NCBI GenBank assembly: GCA_015183035.1
Contig: JACZZP010000008.1
Location: forward strand, 1,302,001-1,366,000
Direction: 5' to 3'
Length of the DNA: 64,000 bases
From: Meloidogyne chitwoodi
Lineage: Eukaryota > Nematoda > Chromadorea > Rhabditida > Meloidogynidae
A model generated the notes under the pieces. It saw only the letters and a program-made list of their open reading frames with translations, searched no databases and had not been told where the DNA came from. The position numbers and the translations under genes were made by a program. Below, one piece after another: positions 30,198 to 42,461 of the stretch. Positions within the stretch are counted from its first letter, which is position 1; every line of letters starts with the position of its first letter.

Positions 30198-33100
30198 TTA
30201 TTCTCTATAAAGCTCTTCAAAAAATTCTTCAGTAGCTAAAATAGAAGTCTTTTTATTTAGTAAAGAAGCTGCTTGTGAATAATTACTTTCAGCAGATATA
30301 TCTCTTTTTATTTCATTATTTGAAGATCTTAATTTTAAAATTTATATTAAAAGCTTACTCTCATTAAAATATATAATTAATTATAAAAATTCTCATCCTC
30401 CACAAAAAACCCCTCTCAAAATAAATTATTTTTTTTAAAAACTAACTTTGAACAAATATTTTCTGTACTCTTTTGTTGCCTACATTTTTCTTTTGCTGTT
30501 CCCGTAGAAGTTGTTTTGCTACCCATTAATTTACAAAAAGTACGTAATCTACGGCCATTATTTACTTGTTCCTGTGTTGTTTTTTCAATTGTTTCCTGTC
30601 TAGAAAGAATATTTTTGTTTAATGCTTCACGGGATGGAGCATCACTGCTAGAGGATGTTCTAAATCTTCTACCATTTCTTTGTGTATATATTCCCATTCT
30701 AGAAGTTCCAAAAAAATTTGATGGTCCTAATGTTTCAAAACGTGGTGAAAGGAGGGCATTCATCCATCCAGTCATATATCCACCAGTATTTATATTTTTT
30801 TTATTATTATTATTTGTTAATATTTCTTCTTTTTGTTGTTGATATTGAAGATTAGGTTGTTGTTGTTTATGACATTCAATTGTAATTGGAAGTTTATCTT
30901 TACAATTATAATGAACAAAAATTAAACAATTAGAACATTTACTTCCATATCTCATCCATATCTAATTAAAATTTAATTAATTAAATATTAAAAATAAATA
31001 AATACCTTTTTATTACAATTAAAACAATTTGTTGGTGTTAAAAAATGGCATTCTATCCAATTATGTTTTAAATCATTTTCTTTTGTAATATTACTTGTAG
31101 ATGGTTTTTGTATATTTTTTAAATTAAATTCATTAATAAATTGTTCAAAATCATCCAAATCAATAAAATGTTGTTGTTCCTCTTTATTTGGAGAAGATGA
31201 AAATTTTATTATTTTTTCTTTTAATTTTTCAGTTTCTTTTGTATTATTAAATTCTTCTTCTATTCTTATATCAATTGAAGAATTTGATATTATATTATTA
31301 TTATTATTTAAAAAAAGTTCATTATCATATTCTTTTGGTTCTCTTTTTAATGATAAATTGTAAAGCTTAAAATAAAAATAAATAAATAAAAATAAATTAA
31401 ATTATATATTTTAAATTTTACTTCATGTTCATTATAAATTGTATCAAAAAGCACCTTAAAAATTAAAAAAAAAATTAATTTTAAAATTAATTTTAACCTT
31501 TTTTAAAGCATTAACTAAATCAGAATTTGCATTTCCAAAATTTGGTGGAGTTCTATTAACACTGAGAAAATTAGAAAGTAAATAGGCTAATTGACTTAGA
31601 CCTAAATAAATAAAAATTATTATCTATTTTTAATATAAATTAAATTTATTTCTTTTTTTTAAATTAATATTTTACATTTTTCAGATATTTTTTTAGTTTC
31701 TTCAAATTTTTCAAGATTTGCACTATGCCAAAAAGCAATTAAATCTTTTAAATGAACACCCCTAAATAAATGTAAAATTAAAAAATAAATAATTAATTTA
31801 ATTACATTATAGGAATTCTAAAATGTTGATTTGCTTCTTTTAAAGCTTTTCTATAATTTATATAATTATTACTAGCAGAAAGTAAAATTGTTAAAGAATT
31901 TAATTCTTTTTTAGAAAAAGAACTTAAAAGTCTTTGTGTTTGAGTATGTCGAGCAATATTTGAATGTGTTATTGCACCCTTTTTTAAATAATTAATTTAA
32001 TTTAATTAATTTAATTAAATTAACTAACAATAACAGCCATTAATGTATTAAAATTATTTTGTTGTCGTAAACACTGAAAGAATAAATATTTAAAAAAATC
32101 TAAATTAAATTTTAATTAATTAATATAAATAAATTCTCACCCTTGCAACTTTAATAAATTTTTCAATAACAGCAGCTCTTTCTTGAGGAGTTCTTTTTAA
32201 AAGAATTGTAGCTTGAACCCAACCAGAAAAACACTTAAATAAATAAATAAATATTATAAAATTGTAGAATCTTTTTTTTTCTTTTAATATTAAATAAAAA
32301 TAAATAAATTTATTTAAATTATTTATAATAAAAAAAGCTTACATTAAAAGAAGCAATTGACCTAAAAATCTGTTTAAAATATTTTTGTTAATTTTTTAAA
32401 TAAATAAATAAATAATATATTTATTTATTATAATTAATTAAAATAGTATATTTAATTTTATGACCTTTCAAGTTGTGTTTCATTTGATATTTTTCCAATT
32501 TTAATATATTGTTTTAATTCTTTAGTACTTATTCTACTTAAAACTTTATGTTCAACTTTAAATTAAAATAATTAATTTTTATTAAAAAAATAAAATAAAT
32601 AAATTAATTAACTATTAGACATTGCTTTAGCAATTTCTTCAGCAGACCAATGGTCAATAAGGCAAAAAGAGGAAATTTGATGTTTTGTTGAAGAGAGGGG
32701 AGGATTTCTAGCTGATGGATTTCTTAGCCAAGCATATGATGGACTTTAAAAATAAATTTATTTATTTATTTATTTTATTAAAATATTTACATTGAAGAAA
32801 TATCAAATAATTCATTCACAGATTGTAATGGAATAAAATTATTAGCAATTACTAACTTTTTAAGCCTTTCTAATAAATAATAAAGCTGTGGATTTGTATC
32901 ATATTGAAAATGGACAGGAAAATTACGAATCCAAAAACTAACAGCTGCACAAACTTTTTGACCATAACTTAGAGGATCACTCTTAAAAAATTAAAAAAAA
33001 TAAATTTATAAAAAAAAATTACATGGAAAATAGATAAAAATAAAGCCATTAATTCAGACTAAAAAATAAATAAATAAATATTTAAATTAATTTTAATTTA

Positions 33101-33329
33101 AATAATTACCAAATCAGAAATTAACCATTCACTTGTAGAAAAAAACCAAAGAGGAAATTTTGAATTAGGTTCAGAAGAATAATAATTATCTTTTTTTTTA
33201 ATTAATAAAAATAAATAAATTAAATATTTTACCAAAATAATCACAACATTTTTTAACTAAATCAACCATTTCTAATAATTCACAAGTTTTTTCTTGTTGT
33301 GAAAATAATTCATAATTGTTGTTACTCAT
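30198..33329 (-). CDS. rgef-1: Ras/Rap guanine nucleotide exchange factor, RasGRP family (RGEF-1)
   Basis: Multi-exon gene starting at 33329 (MSNNNYELFSQQEKTCELLE). The REM region is seen in DPLSYGQKVCAAVSFWIRNF and the ERLKKLVIANNF segment. The CDC25 catalytic domain follows: TKELKQYIKIGKISN, ERSIASFNCFSGWVQATIL, TPQERAAVIEKFIKVARCL, NNFNTLMAVIGAITHSNIAR, then YRKALKEANQHFRIPIMGVH and LKDLIAFW. A typical C1 domain (HNWIECHFLTPTNCFNCNKK ... CSNCLIFVHYNC ... C) follows an Asn-rich spacer with no clear EF-hands. RasGRPs activate Ras/Rap in response to diacylglycerol; C. elegans RGEF-1 acts in neurons. The long C-terminal exon reads to a stop at 30416, but a GTTAGT donor just before it splices to an exon ending at 30198 (...ATEEFFEELYRE). 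The two ends may be isoforms. Confidence 0.88.
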
Positions 33330-35141
33330 TTAATAGACATTAAAATATATTATTATTTTATTTATTTTTTAATTAATAAAATTAATATTTTCATTGTTTT
33401 TTAAATATCTAAAAATAAATAAATTAAATAAGAAAATGTCTATATAAATATTATTTAAGTTAACATAAATAATAATAAAAAGTTAAAAAAAAATTCAAAT
33501 AAAAATGCCAACATTTAATTTTTCTTTTAAATAAAATATTTATAAAGAGAAAAGAAAATTAAAAGAAATATTTCTCTTTTTTTTCCAAAAAAGCTTTATT
33601 CTCATATATTGACTGGCAGCTATATTAACCCTTTTATTTTATTTTACTTTCCTTTTTTTATATTCTCGAATGTCTAACAGAGTTTTATTTATTTATTTAT
33701 TTATTGATTTTTTAGTAAATAAAAAAATACTTTTTTTTTTATTATAATTTAAATTTTTGTTTTTCTAAAAGAATAAAAATTATTATTTTTTTAAATAAAA
33801 AATAAAAATATTTTCATAATTAAAATTTACTAAAATAAAATTAAAATAAATAACTATAAATTTTGAATAAATAAATAATAATTTTAATAAATTATTATTT
33901 AATTTGTAGGAGAAATATATATTTGAATAATTTTGTGATTTTTAAATTATTTTATAAATTAATTAATTTTTAAAAATCAATAAATATTTAAATATTTTGA
34001 GAGTAAAAATAAAATATTTAATAATAAATAAATAAATAAATAAATAGTATTATTATTATTTAGTGAATAAAAATATTATTTTTTTTTTAATAAAGAAAAA
34101 AAGAGAGAGGGGAATTTGAGGAAAAAAAGAAAAAAAGAAAGAAGAAGAAGAACTTTATTATTTTAAATATATTTATATTAAATAATCAGAATAATAATAA
34201 TAAAATATTTAAAAGATAAAAAAATATAAAATATATTTATTTATTGAAAACATAAAATAAATTAAATATTTTGTTATAATAAATAAATTATTAAATATAA
34301 TTTAAGTATTTATTTTTAAAATATAAAATTGAGTGAATATTAAATATTAAATAACATATATGTACATAATTATTAAATATATATTTTTATTTATTTATTA
34401 AAAATATATTTCCATGGAAATCATTATTAAATAAATATATTTATTTATTTTTTCTTAAAAAATTAATAATCTTTAAGGAAGGAATTTTATTTTTTTTTAA
34501 TTCAGAAAAGTTAAAATATTTTTATTTTTCTTTAATAATATTAAATATAATTAATTAATTAATTAATTATTACCTTCAATATATTTTCTATTTTTTTAAT
34601 TCTTCAATTTATTAAAAAAGAATCTTTACTTTTTTATTTTTTAAATATTTAATTTTAATTTTACAATTTTTAAAAAAATATTTTTATCAAATAAACATTT
34701 TTATTTTGTCTCATATTTTTAATAAAAAAATATTATTTTTTTAAACTTTGATGTTATTATTTAGGTACTTAAAATAATAACAGCTGTCTTTTACTACATT
34801 AATATTATTTTTAAAAATTATTTTATATTTTATTTTATTTATTCTCTTTTGAATTAAATTCCTTTTAAATTTTTTAAATTATTTATTTTTTCTTAGTAAA
34901 TATTTTTCTTTTATTTTATTTAATTCATCTATAAAAAACATGTTTATTATAAAATAAAATATTTATATTTTATTTTTTAATAAATTAAAATATAAATATT
35001 AATTTTAAAAAATATAAACTTATTTTGGATTTTTTTATGAAATTTGATTCTTTTTTTAAACAACAATATTTTTAAAAAATAATATTATTATTTTATTATT
35101 ATTAAGATATATATAAATATTTTAAATTTATTTAAAAATAA
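33330..35141. other. AT-rich intergenic region
   Basis: About 1.8 kb between divergently transcribed RGEF-1 and the globin gene, thus holding both promoters. It contains homopolymer A/T runs and a purine-rich tract (34099-34152). No gene or repeat family was recognised. Confidence 0.5.
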
Positions 35142-37222
35142 ATGGGAAATAATAATTCATCAATAATATCATTATCTAATAATTCAAATAATAATTATTG
35201 TCATCAATATTCTAATATTTCAATTAAAAATAAAAAAAATAATAAAATATCTATATCAGCAAGAGAAAGTTTTGAAAATTCTCAAGAAGAAAAAGAAGAA
35301 ACTAAAAAACATTTAAAAATACGTAATCGTTCATTAGTATTATTTCAAAAACCAAAATTAATAAAAAATGAAAAAAATTATGGATGGTGGTCATTAAAAA
35401 GAATTAAAAATAAAAGGTATTTTTTATTTAAAAATTAATTATTTTTATTTATTTAAAGTATTGAAAATGAAATAAATAATAAAAAAGAAGAAGAAGAAGA
35501 AAATCACCAATTAATAATAACAAGTAGTGAAAATACAAGTATTTGCTCTTCTTCTAATAATAATAATATTTCTTCTTCTCCTTTATTTATAAAAACAAAT
35601 AATAATAATTTAATTATTAAAAAATTTAAATCTCAAAAATTTCAATTTTTGGAATCAAATAATGAAAATAATATTTTAAATAATAATTCTGAATTTATTA
35701 ATAATCAAAGAAGAACAAAATCATTTAAACATTTTTCTAGTACAAAAACATTTAATAATAATAGAATTACCAGGTTATAAATATATTTTTAAATAAATTT
35801 TAATTTTATTAATTTATTAATAAATTATATTTTAAAAAATATTTTTTCTAAAGATTTAGCACAACTTCAGGCAATTTTAATAAAAAATCAAATAATAATC
35901 AATTTATTTGTCCAATAACTGGATTAACTCCAATACAAAAAAGAATGATTATTGGAAGATTTTGTAAATTAAAAACTTTTGATTTATATTATTTTTGTTC
36001 TTCTACTTATAAAAATATTTTTGAAAAATATCCAAAATTAATTAATTATTTTTGTTTTAATAAAAGAAGAAAAAAATCAGAAGAAGAAAAAACAAAAACA
36101 GAATTAATATTATCTAGACGTCTATCTTCAATTGCAACTTTTAGAATGATTGTTCGGGTTAATTTATTTTTTTTAAATTCCATATAAATATTTTAATTTA
36201 ATTTAATATATCTTTTTACAAATATTTATTTAAACAAATGTTCTCCTCACTTTATTAAAAAATGTTAAAATATTTTAAATAAACAATTTCAATCATTATA
36301 TTATTAAAAAGATTAAAAAAAAATATTAAAATAAAATATTTATGTAGGTCATCAATCAAACAATTTATTTTTGTCAAAAATAAATAAATAAAAATTTTAC
36401 TAAAATAAAAACAAAAATTTATTAAATAAATTATTTAATATTATTGTTAAATTTAAAAATAAAAATTAATTAAATAATTTTTCTAATTTTATTTATTTTG
36501 TAGCGTTTTTTCAATGTTCTTCAACTTGTTTTAATTTTATTAGAAGAAGAACAACCTTCAACTATCGAACAAATTTTACTTGAATTTGGAGGAATGCATG
36601 CTAATAATAATAATAATAATGAAGAAGAAGAAGAAGAAGAAGAAAATAATGATATTATTATTTCTAAAATACCTCAAGAATATTGGCAAATTATTTTACA
36701 ATCACTTTTAAATTTATCAAATAATAATAATAATATAAAGGTAAAATAATATTTAATTAATTAATTTATATATTTTTGTTATTCAATCAAAAATAAAAAT
36801 AAAAGTTAAAAAAATCAAAAACATAAAATATTTAATTATTATTATTATTTTAAATTTAAATATAATTTTTAAAAAAAATTAAGGACCAAAATTTGAAAAG
36901 TAGTAGAAATGACAATCTTTTTGAAAAACAAACATCTAATATTAATTATAGCAAAAGAAGTATTGAGGCATGGACATTTTTTTGTATTTTTCTTGTCTCA
37001 AAAATCAGGTAAAAATTTATTTAATTTTTAAAATAAATTAAATTTTTATTAAGATTTGGATTTGTAATTGAATGTTTTTTACAGTCAAATTTTAAAAATA
37101 AAAGAGAAGAAAATGCCCAAAAAGAATTTGATAAAAATAATTTTAGTAAAAATACAGAACAAATAATTTATGATTATAAAAGAAAACTTTCTTTAAATGA
37201 AAATATTATATTAATATTTTAA
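35142..37222 (+). CDS. Nematode globin with N-myristoylation signal
   Basis: The gene has six or more exons and encodes roughly 480 residues. The start MGNNNSS is a good N-myristoylation motif (Gly2, Ser6/7). A long Asn/Ser/Lys-rich N-terminal extension of about 230 residues precedes the globin fold. The fold begins LTPIQKRMIIGRFCKLKTFD (helix A/B), then KNIFEKYPKLINYFCF, with the CD1 Phe likely in NYFCF. RRLSSIATFRMIVRRFFNVL forms helix E. ILLEFGGMHANNNN gives the probable proximal His (GGMH). IPQEYWQIILQSLLNL and RSIEAWTFFCIFLV follow (helices G and H). An Asn/Glu run is inserted after the proximal His. No His is seen at the expected distal E7 position. The pattern fits the divergent nematode glb family, some members of which are myristoylated and act in neurons as redox sensors. 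A 349-nt intron lies at 36154-36502. Confidence 0.75.
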
Positions 37223-37994
37223 TAATATTTTTACAAAAATATATTATTATTTTTATTAAAAACATTAAATTAATATATACCTAAATTATTTATAGTAACA
37301 CAAAAATTAATTTAAAAAATTAAAATTAATTTTAATAATTATTACTAAAATAGCATTTATATATTGGCCGATTAACTCTAAAATATTAAGACAACAAACA
37401 CACCCTTTATGACCAAGTTTACAAATTGTCTTACATATTTAACTTTAATAAAAGAAAATTAACCATAAATTTCAGGTAGAAAGTAAACATACATATTTTC
37501 TCAACATCATACTAATTCTACACTACTCTAAAACATAATATTAGTACTATTATATAAATATTCAGTAATAAATAATATATAAAATATTAAGGAAAGACTA
37601 ACAAAAAATTTATTTCAAATTTTAAATAAACATTTGTAATAAAAAGAAATTTATAGCAAGACTGTTCAAAATTAGAATGATATAAATTTATAATAATTTT
37701 ACAATACAACAAAACTAATAATTAAAAAGAAGAATATCTTTAAATAAATAAAAAAAGAACTAGTATTATTATTAAATTTAAATGCAAAAATAAAAAAATA
37801 ATTGAAGAAAATTTTAGGATCAGCTGGTAATTTTATGATAATTAAAAAATATTTAATTGAGATATATTCTGATCACTCTAATTTTCAACAGTAAAAAAAA
37901 CAAAATAAATCAAAGAGCCCATATTTTTAATTTTAATAATGTCATTATTATTTTCTATTAATTGAAATCACTTCAATATTTTATTGTTTTTAAT
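37223..37994. other. AT-rich region between convergent genes
   Basis: About 770 bp between the ends of the globin gene and the SUT-2-like gene. A Cys-rich open stretch on the minus strand around 37385-37440 (ICKTICKLGHKGCVCC) is not connected to any exon by good splice sites. Confidence 0.45.
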
Positions 37995-40900
37995 TTATTT
38001 TTTAACATTTTCCACAAAATTAGCACTCAAAACCTCAAGTTGTTTTTTCAACTGCTGGGAATTCTTTTCAAGATTTTTAGAGCGGAACATTAGAATTTTT
38101 ATTTTTTCGGCACTACTTGGATCAGAAGACATTTTTTGAATTTGAGCTAGAAGCAGAAGTTGTTCCTTTAATTTTAATTTAATAATAATATTTTAATATT
38201 ATATTATAAAATAACCTCTAACATATCACTATAAAGTTTTGATGTCTGTCGATGTCGTTCACGTAATTGTATCATTATAGATTGGTTTTGAGAAATTACT
38301 AAATAATTAAAGTAATTAGGAAATAATAAAATTAAAAAAAATATACATTTGTTTTGAAAAGGATAAATTTGTTTAATGTTTATTGAAGAAGGAGAATAAA
38401 TCTTTGAAAAGGTCCGATATCGAGAATTCTTCTAATAAATAAAATTAAATTATTTTTTAAACTACATAATTAAAGTTCTAAAAAATTAGATATAAAAAAA
38501 GATAAAATTATTTAAAATTTTCCAATAAGTTGCGAATTACAACCTTCCTGCAGATGGGAGGAATTAACACTTGTTGATTTTGAGTATTAACAGAAGCAGC
38601 AATTTGTGAAACTAAAGACATAACAGTATTTTGCTGAACTTGTTGAGCAATTGTTTCTGTTATGGAAGTAGCTGTAAATGTTGGTGTTGTTATCTGGCAA
38701 GGAGCAACAGTAGCATAAGGTCTAGAAGTATTATTGTTTGATTGTTGTTGTTGTTGTGATGAAGAAGAAACAAGAAATTGTTGTTGAATAGATTGCTGTA
38801 ATAAATCAGAAACTCCTCCAGTAGGTGACATAAGCGTTTCTTGTAGTGATACAACTACATCCCTTTTGTGTACTAAAGGACGAGAAAGTGCTAAAGTTAT
38901 AATTATATTAAATTTATTTATATACATATATATTAAAAATACCAGATGTCGGGGGTAATTCTCTCCCTTTAAGTTCTTTTTCTCTTTCTAAAGCCATCTT
39001 CTTTAGGCTGTGCTGCTCTTCTAATACTGCATCGATCTCAGCCTCTAAAAAGAAAAAAATTTGATTGAATAATAAAAAAATTATAACCATCATCAGTACT
39101 GCTAATATCATCAATAGAAATACAACCATTCCAAAAAGGAACAACACTTGGAGATTTATCACCAGGCAAATTCACAACAAATTCACGAATTTTTCGAATA
39201 TCTTGTTGTGTTGAATCAACAGATAGCTTAAGATTATTATTTTTTATAATTAGAAAAGAAAAACCTCAATTTTATTTTCTTCTTCATTAATTTTAATTTC
39301 TACTTCTTTTTCTTCTTCTTCTACAATCTTTTTATTTTCTACCTATTAAAAAATTTATTTTAAAAATATAATTAGCATAGATAAAACCTCTTCTTTTTGA
39401 ATGTTTTGCAACAGAATTTCATCTAAATCCTTAACTACTTCCTTTACTTCTTCAATCATAACACATTGTGGGGCCGTTACTTTTGGTGTTTTTTCAACAG
39501 AACTTTTAATATGTTCTTTAAGCATTTCTAAACCAAATTTTGGTTTTTTATATTCCTTTCTTTCTTTGCAAATTGAACGAGTAGAAGATTTATTTTCCAT
39601 ATTAACAAGCAAAATATTAGAATCCTCATCATCTTCGTTGTTCTGATCATCTTTGTTGTCCAGTTTTTTAATTGTAATACCATCTTTTGGGTGTTCCATT
39701 TCAATTCGAATTCTTTTATTTTCAAGAAAATTGTTGTTAGTCTTTACCAAATTTGATAGCTAAAAAGTATTTTTTTAATCTCATTATTAATTCAAATAAC
39801 CTCATTTACACAAATAACACGCTTTGGTGCTCTTCTCTCAATGGTACGATTTTGAACATTAGAAAGTGTCTCATTTTGATTTCTTGTCTCTTTTATTGCT
39901 TTAGCAAAGACCTTAGCAACACCTCCACAATCTTTAAAAGCTTTTTCTTCATTAGAAGAAGTGCGAATCGAATGTTGATCAACGACTGATTCGTTTTCTA
40001 TTTTTATATCAACTTCTTTATGCTCATTTTTCTGAAATTTTAGAATTAACTAAAAAAATGATAGTGTGAAAAAACAAACATCAATTTCTTTTGTTCCTTT
40101 GGTCTCAACAACACAACTTTTTGTATTAGCTCGAATATAATTTTCCTGGGTACAAGTTATTGCACGCTGAAAAAGCCGTGCAGATTGTATCTCCAAAACT
40201 CTGCGTTTTGATTTTGGAACAATCTCTCTGTTATGTGGACGTTGCGTAACTATTGTCTTAAAAATATAATATTAAGAGCGTTTCAATGAATCGATTTATG
40301 AGGGAGGTTATAAACCCATATTTTAATTCTTAAAATCCCGAAATATTTAATTGAAGGATTAATATATTTACCGTCTGTTCTTCATCCATTTTTTTTTCAT
40401 CTTCTATTCTTTGAGGTGAAATAGAATCTATTTTAGTATTTGACTCAACATTTGAACATGTTTGATCGTTTTCGAAACTTTTGACTTCATGTGAATATTC
40501 AATATCAAATTGAGGAGAATCGGCCGCTAGAAGTGGAGAAGGCGAACGTGGAGGAGGGATAATCCGAGGAGCGTTTGAAAGCTTTAATTGTTGCATTTGA
40601 GGATTTACAATGACAGAACGTAATACTGCCCTTGGGATCGCAAAAGTAGTTGGAGGGGCAGTAGTTGAAGGAGCCACTGGTTTAATTTTTAACTGTTTTC
40701 GAATTGAGGGAGTCTTAAATCAGATAAATTTTAAAAAATTATCAAATTATAATAAATCTAATTACAATAGAAATATCAACTTTTTGCTCTGCTTCCTCGT
40801 CACTGTTTTGACGTTTTTTTCGAGTTTGTAAGTGTTGTTTCTTTTCCGCATGTAACATTTCTTTTCTAGAATGATGTGCAGAGTTTAAATTTTGAGGAAG

Positions 40901-41617
40901 ATAATGTTCCTGCTTAGATTTTTGATGCTTCTCTCTTTTGGACGTTTTTGATGTGTCCTTTTTTTCCTTTCTCTTTGGCGATTCGATAGGCTTAGCCTTG
41001 CTGAATTATAAAAGATAAATATACTCTTTTCCACTTTTTTAATAAAAAATCAAATCCAAACCTAAATGTTTTAACTTTCTCCGTTTTGCTAAAGACCAAA
41101 TCATCTCCAGATATTACACTTAATTTTTTCGGCTGTTCTTTGGTTTGCGCAATTTTGTCGGTTGCTTCATTCAATAGAGGAGGTAAAGAACTAGAAGTGG
41201 ATTGTTGTTTTACTTTTTGAAAAAATCCAAATAACCTAGGAAAATTGTTAATAGAATATTTAAACAACATTAAAGTAATACCATTCGACAAAACTTGCAG
41301 TATTATCACCAAGAAAAAGTTTAAGATCTGCTTTCATTCTTGATTTATCCTAGAAAAATTAAAAAAATAAAAAGTATATAATTTTTCTCACCTTTTTATT
41401 TCCAACCATAATCATAACCTAAAAAATAAATTTTTAAATTTTAATGGTTAAAAAAATATTTACATAATCGGGTAATTCATCATCTACATCAATCCCATAT
41501 TCTTCAATCTTTGCTCGTACTGCAGCCTTAATAACAATGAATATTATTAAACTTCGTGAAATTTTAAAATATACTTACTCTTAGCTTCCGTGTAAATTCA
41601 GAATTTTGTGAAACCAT
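37995..41617 (-). CDS. SUT-2/ZC3H14 (Nab2)-like protein, no zinc fingers found
   Basis: Multi-exon gene starting at 41617. The N-terminal domain is clear: SEFTRKLRAAVRAKIEEYGI, DVDDELPDYVMIMVGNKK, then SRMKADLKLFLGDNTASFVE and WLFGFFQKV. This matches the PWI-like fold of ZC3H14/Nab2 (human: KIRSAIKGKLQELGAYVDEE ... LPDYIMVMVANKK ... LFLGNNTIRFTVWLHGVLDK). A long charged disordered region follows, including KRKEKKDTSKTSKREKHQKS and NLS-like stretches, then a Gln/Ser-rich segment and a C-terminal helix with LEKNSQQLKKQLEVLSANFV. ZC3H14 proteins bind poly(A) through tandem CCCH fingers at the C-terminus; I find no C-x5-C-x4-C-x3-H motif here. Either the gene has lost them, or they are in exons I missed. 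The N-terminal fold alone mediates export and protein contacts in yeast Nab2. Confidence 0.72.
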
Positions 41618-42461
41618 TAAAATAAAAATTCAATTCATAAATGAGGTAACTAAAACTAAATTTAAAAATTACAATTAACAATAATAAAATTATTATGTCT
41701 ATTTATTTACTATAAGAAAATGAAGCAATTTAATTCTGGCATATGACCATTTTGTCCAAAAATAAATTTACAATTAGTCAAACATCGATAAAGGTCGTTT
41801 CGAGTCGTCGGTTCGGAGTACAGGCAAAAGAGGACATTTCAAAGTATGTAAATAAATAAATTAAAATTATTTTAAATTATTAAAGCTTAGGTAACAAATT
41901 TTTTCTAAAGATTTTTGATCTCTTTAAGCGGATTTTGCATCTATTAGATCGTCCGATTAACTTCTTTAACCCCTATTATGAATTCTTAGCCAATTCAGCA
42001 TATTTACATTATTATTCAAAATTACTGTACTCTAAAATATTTATTTATCTCAAATCCATAGAATTATCGAAAAACTCGAAAGCTACTGTTTTTATTTTTT
42101 TAACTTTATTTTCCAATAGAATTTTTTGCACATATTACTTACTACTTCTATTATTTTTGTTTCTTTATCATATCCTTTGTCCTTTCATCCTAACAGTTGG
42201 CAACTAAAAAGAAAAAAGCAATAATATTTCATTGCATTTGGCTAAGGTGGATATGTTAAAACCTCTCATTATTGATTCCACATTCCTTGGTCCTACTTTT
42301 TGTACAATGAATACAATGATCGGAAAATAATTTGTAGAAAAATGTATCTTAAAATAGGTATAATATTCACTCGACACTACTTCTACAGTAAAAGTATAAA
42401 AAAATTAACTTTAGAGAAATTCACATATGGCCGGAATTTAATATATTAAAATTGCATATTA
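41618..42461. other. Divergent promoter region
   Basis: About 840 bp between divergent genes. The plus open frame at 41935-42207 is hydrophobic low-complexity with no family match and is considered fortuitous. A small less AT-rich patch (41790-41830, TCGTTTCGAGTCGTCGGTTC) may belong to a promoter. Confidence 0.45.

Noticed and set aside
30516..30842. Plus-strand open frame of 108 residues
   Set aside because: Antisense shadow of the RasGRP C-terminal exon.
37385..37440. Cys-rich minus-strand stretch (ICKTICKLGHKGCVCC)
   Set aside because: No start codon, no convincing acceptor/donor, and not a CCCH finger that would complete the SUT-2-like gene.
41935..42207. 90-residue hydrophobic open frame on +
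   Set aside because: Low-complexity aromatic/Leu content in a promoter region; no family or splice context.
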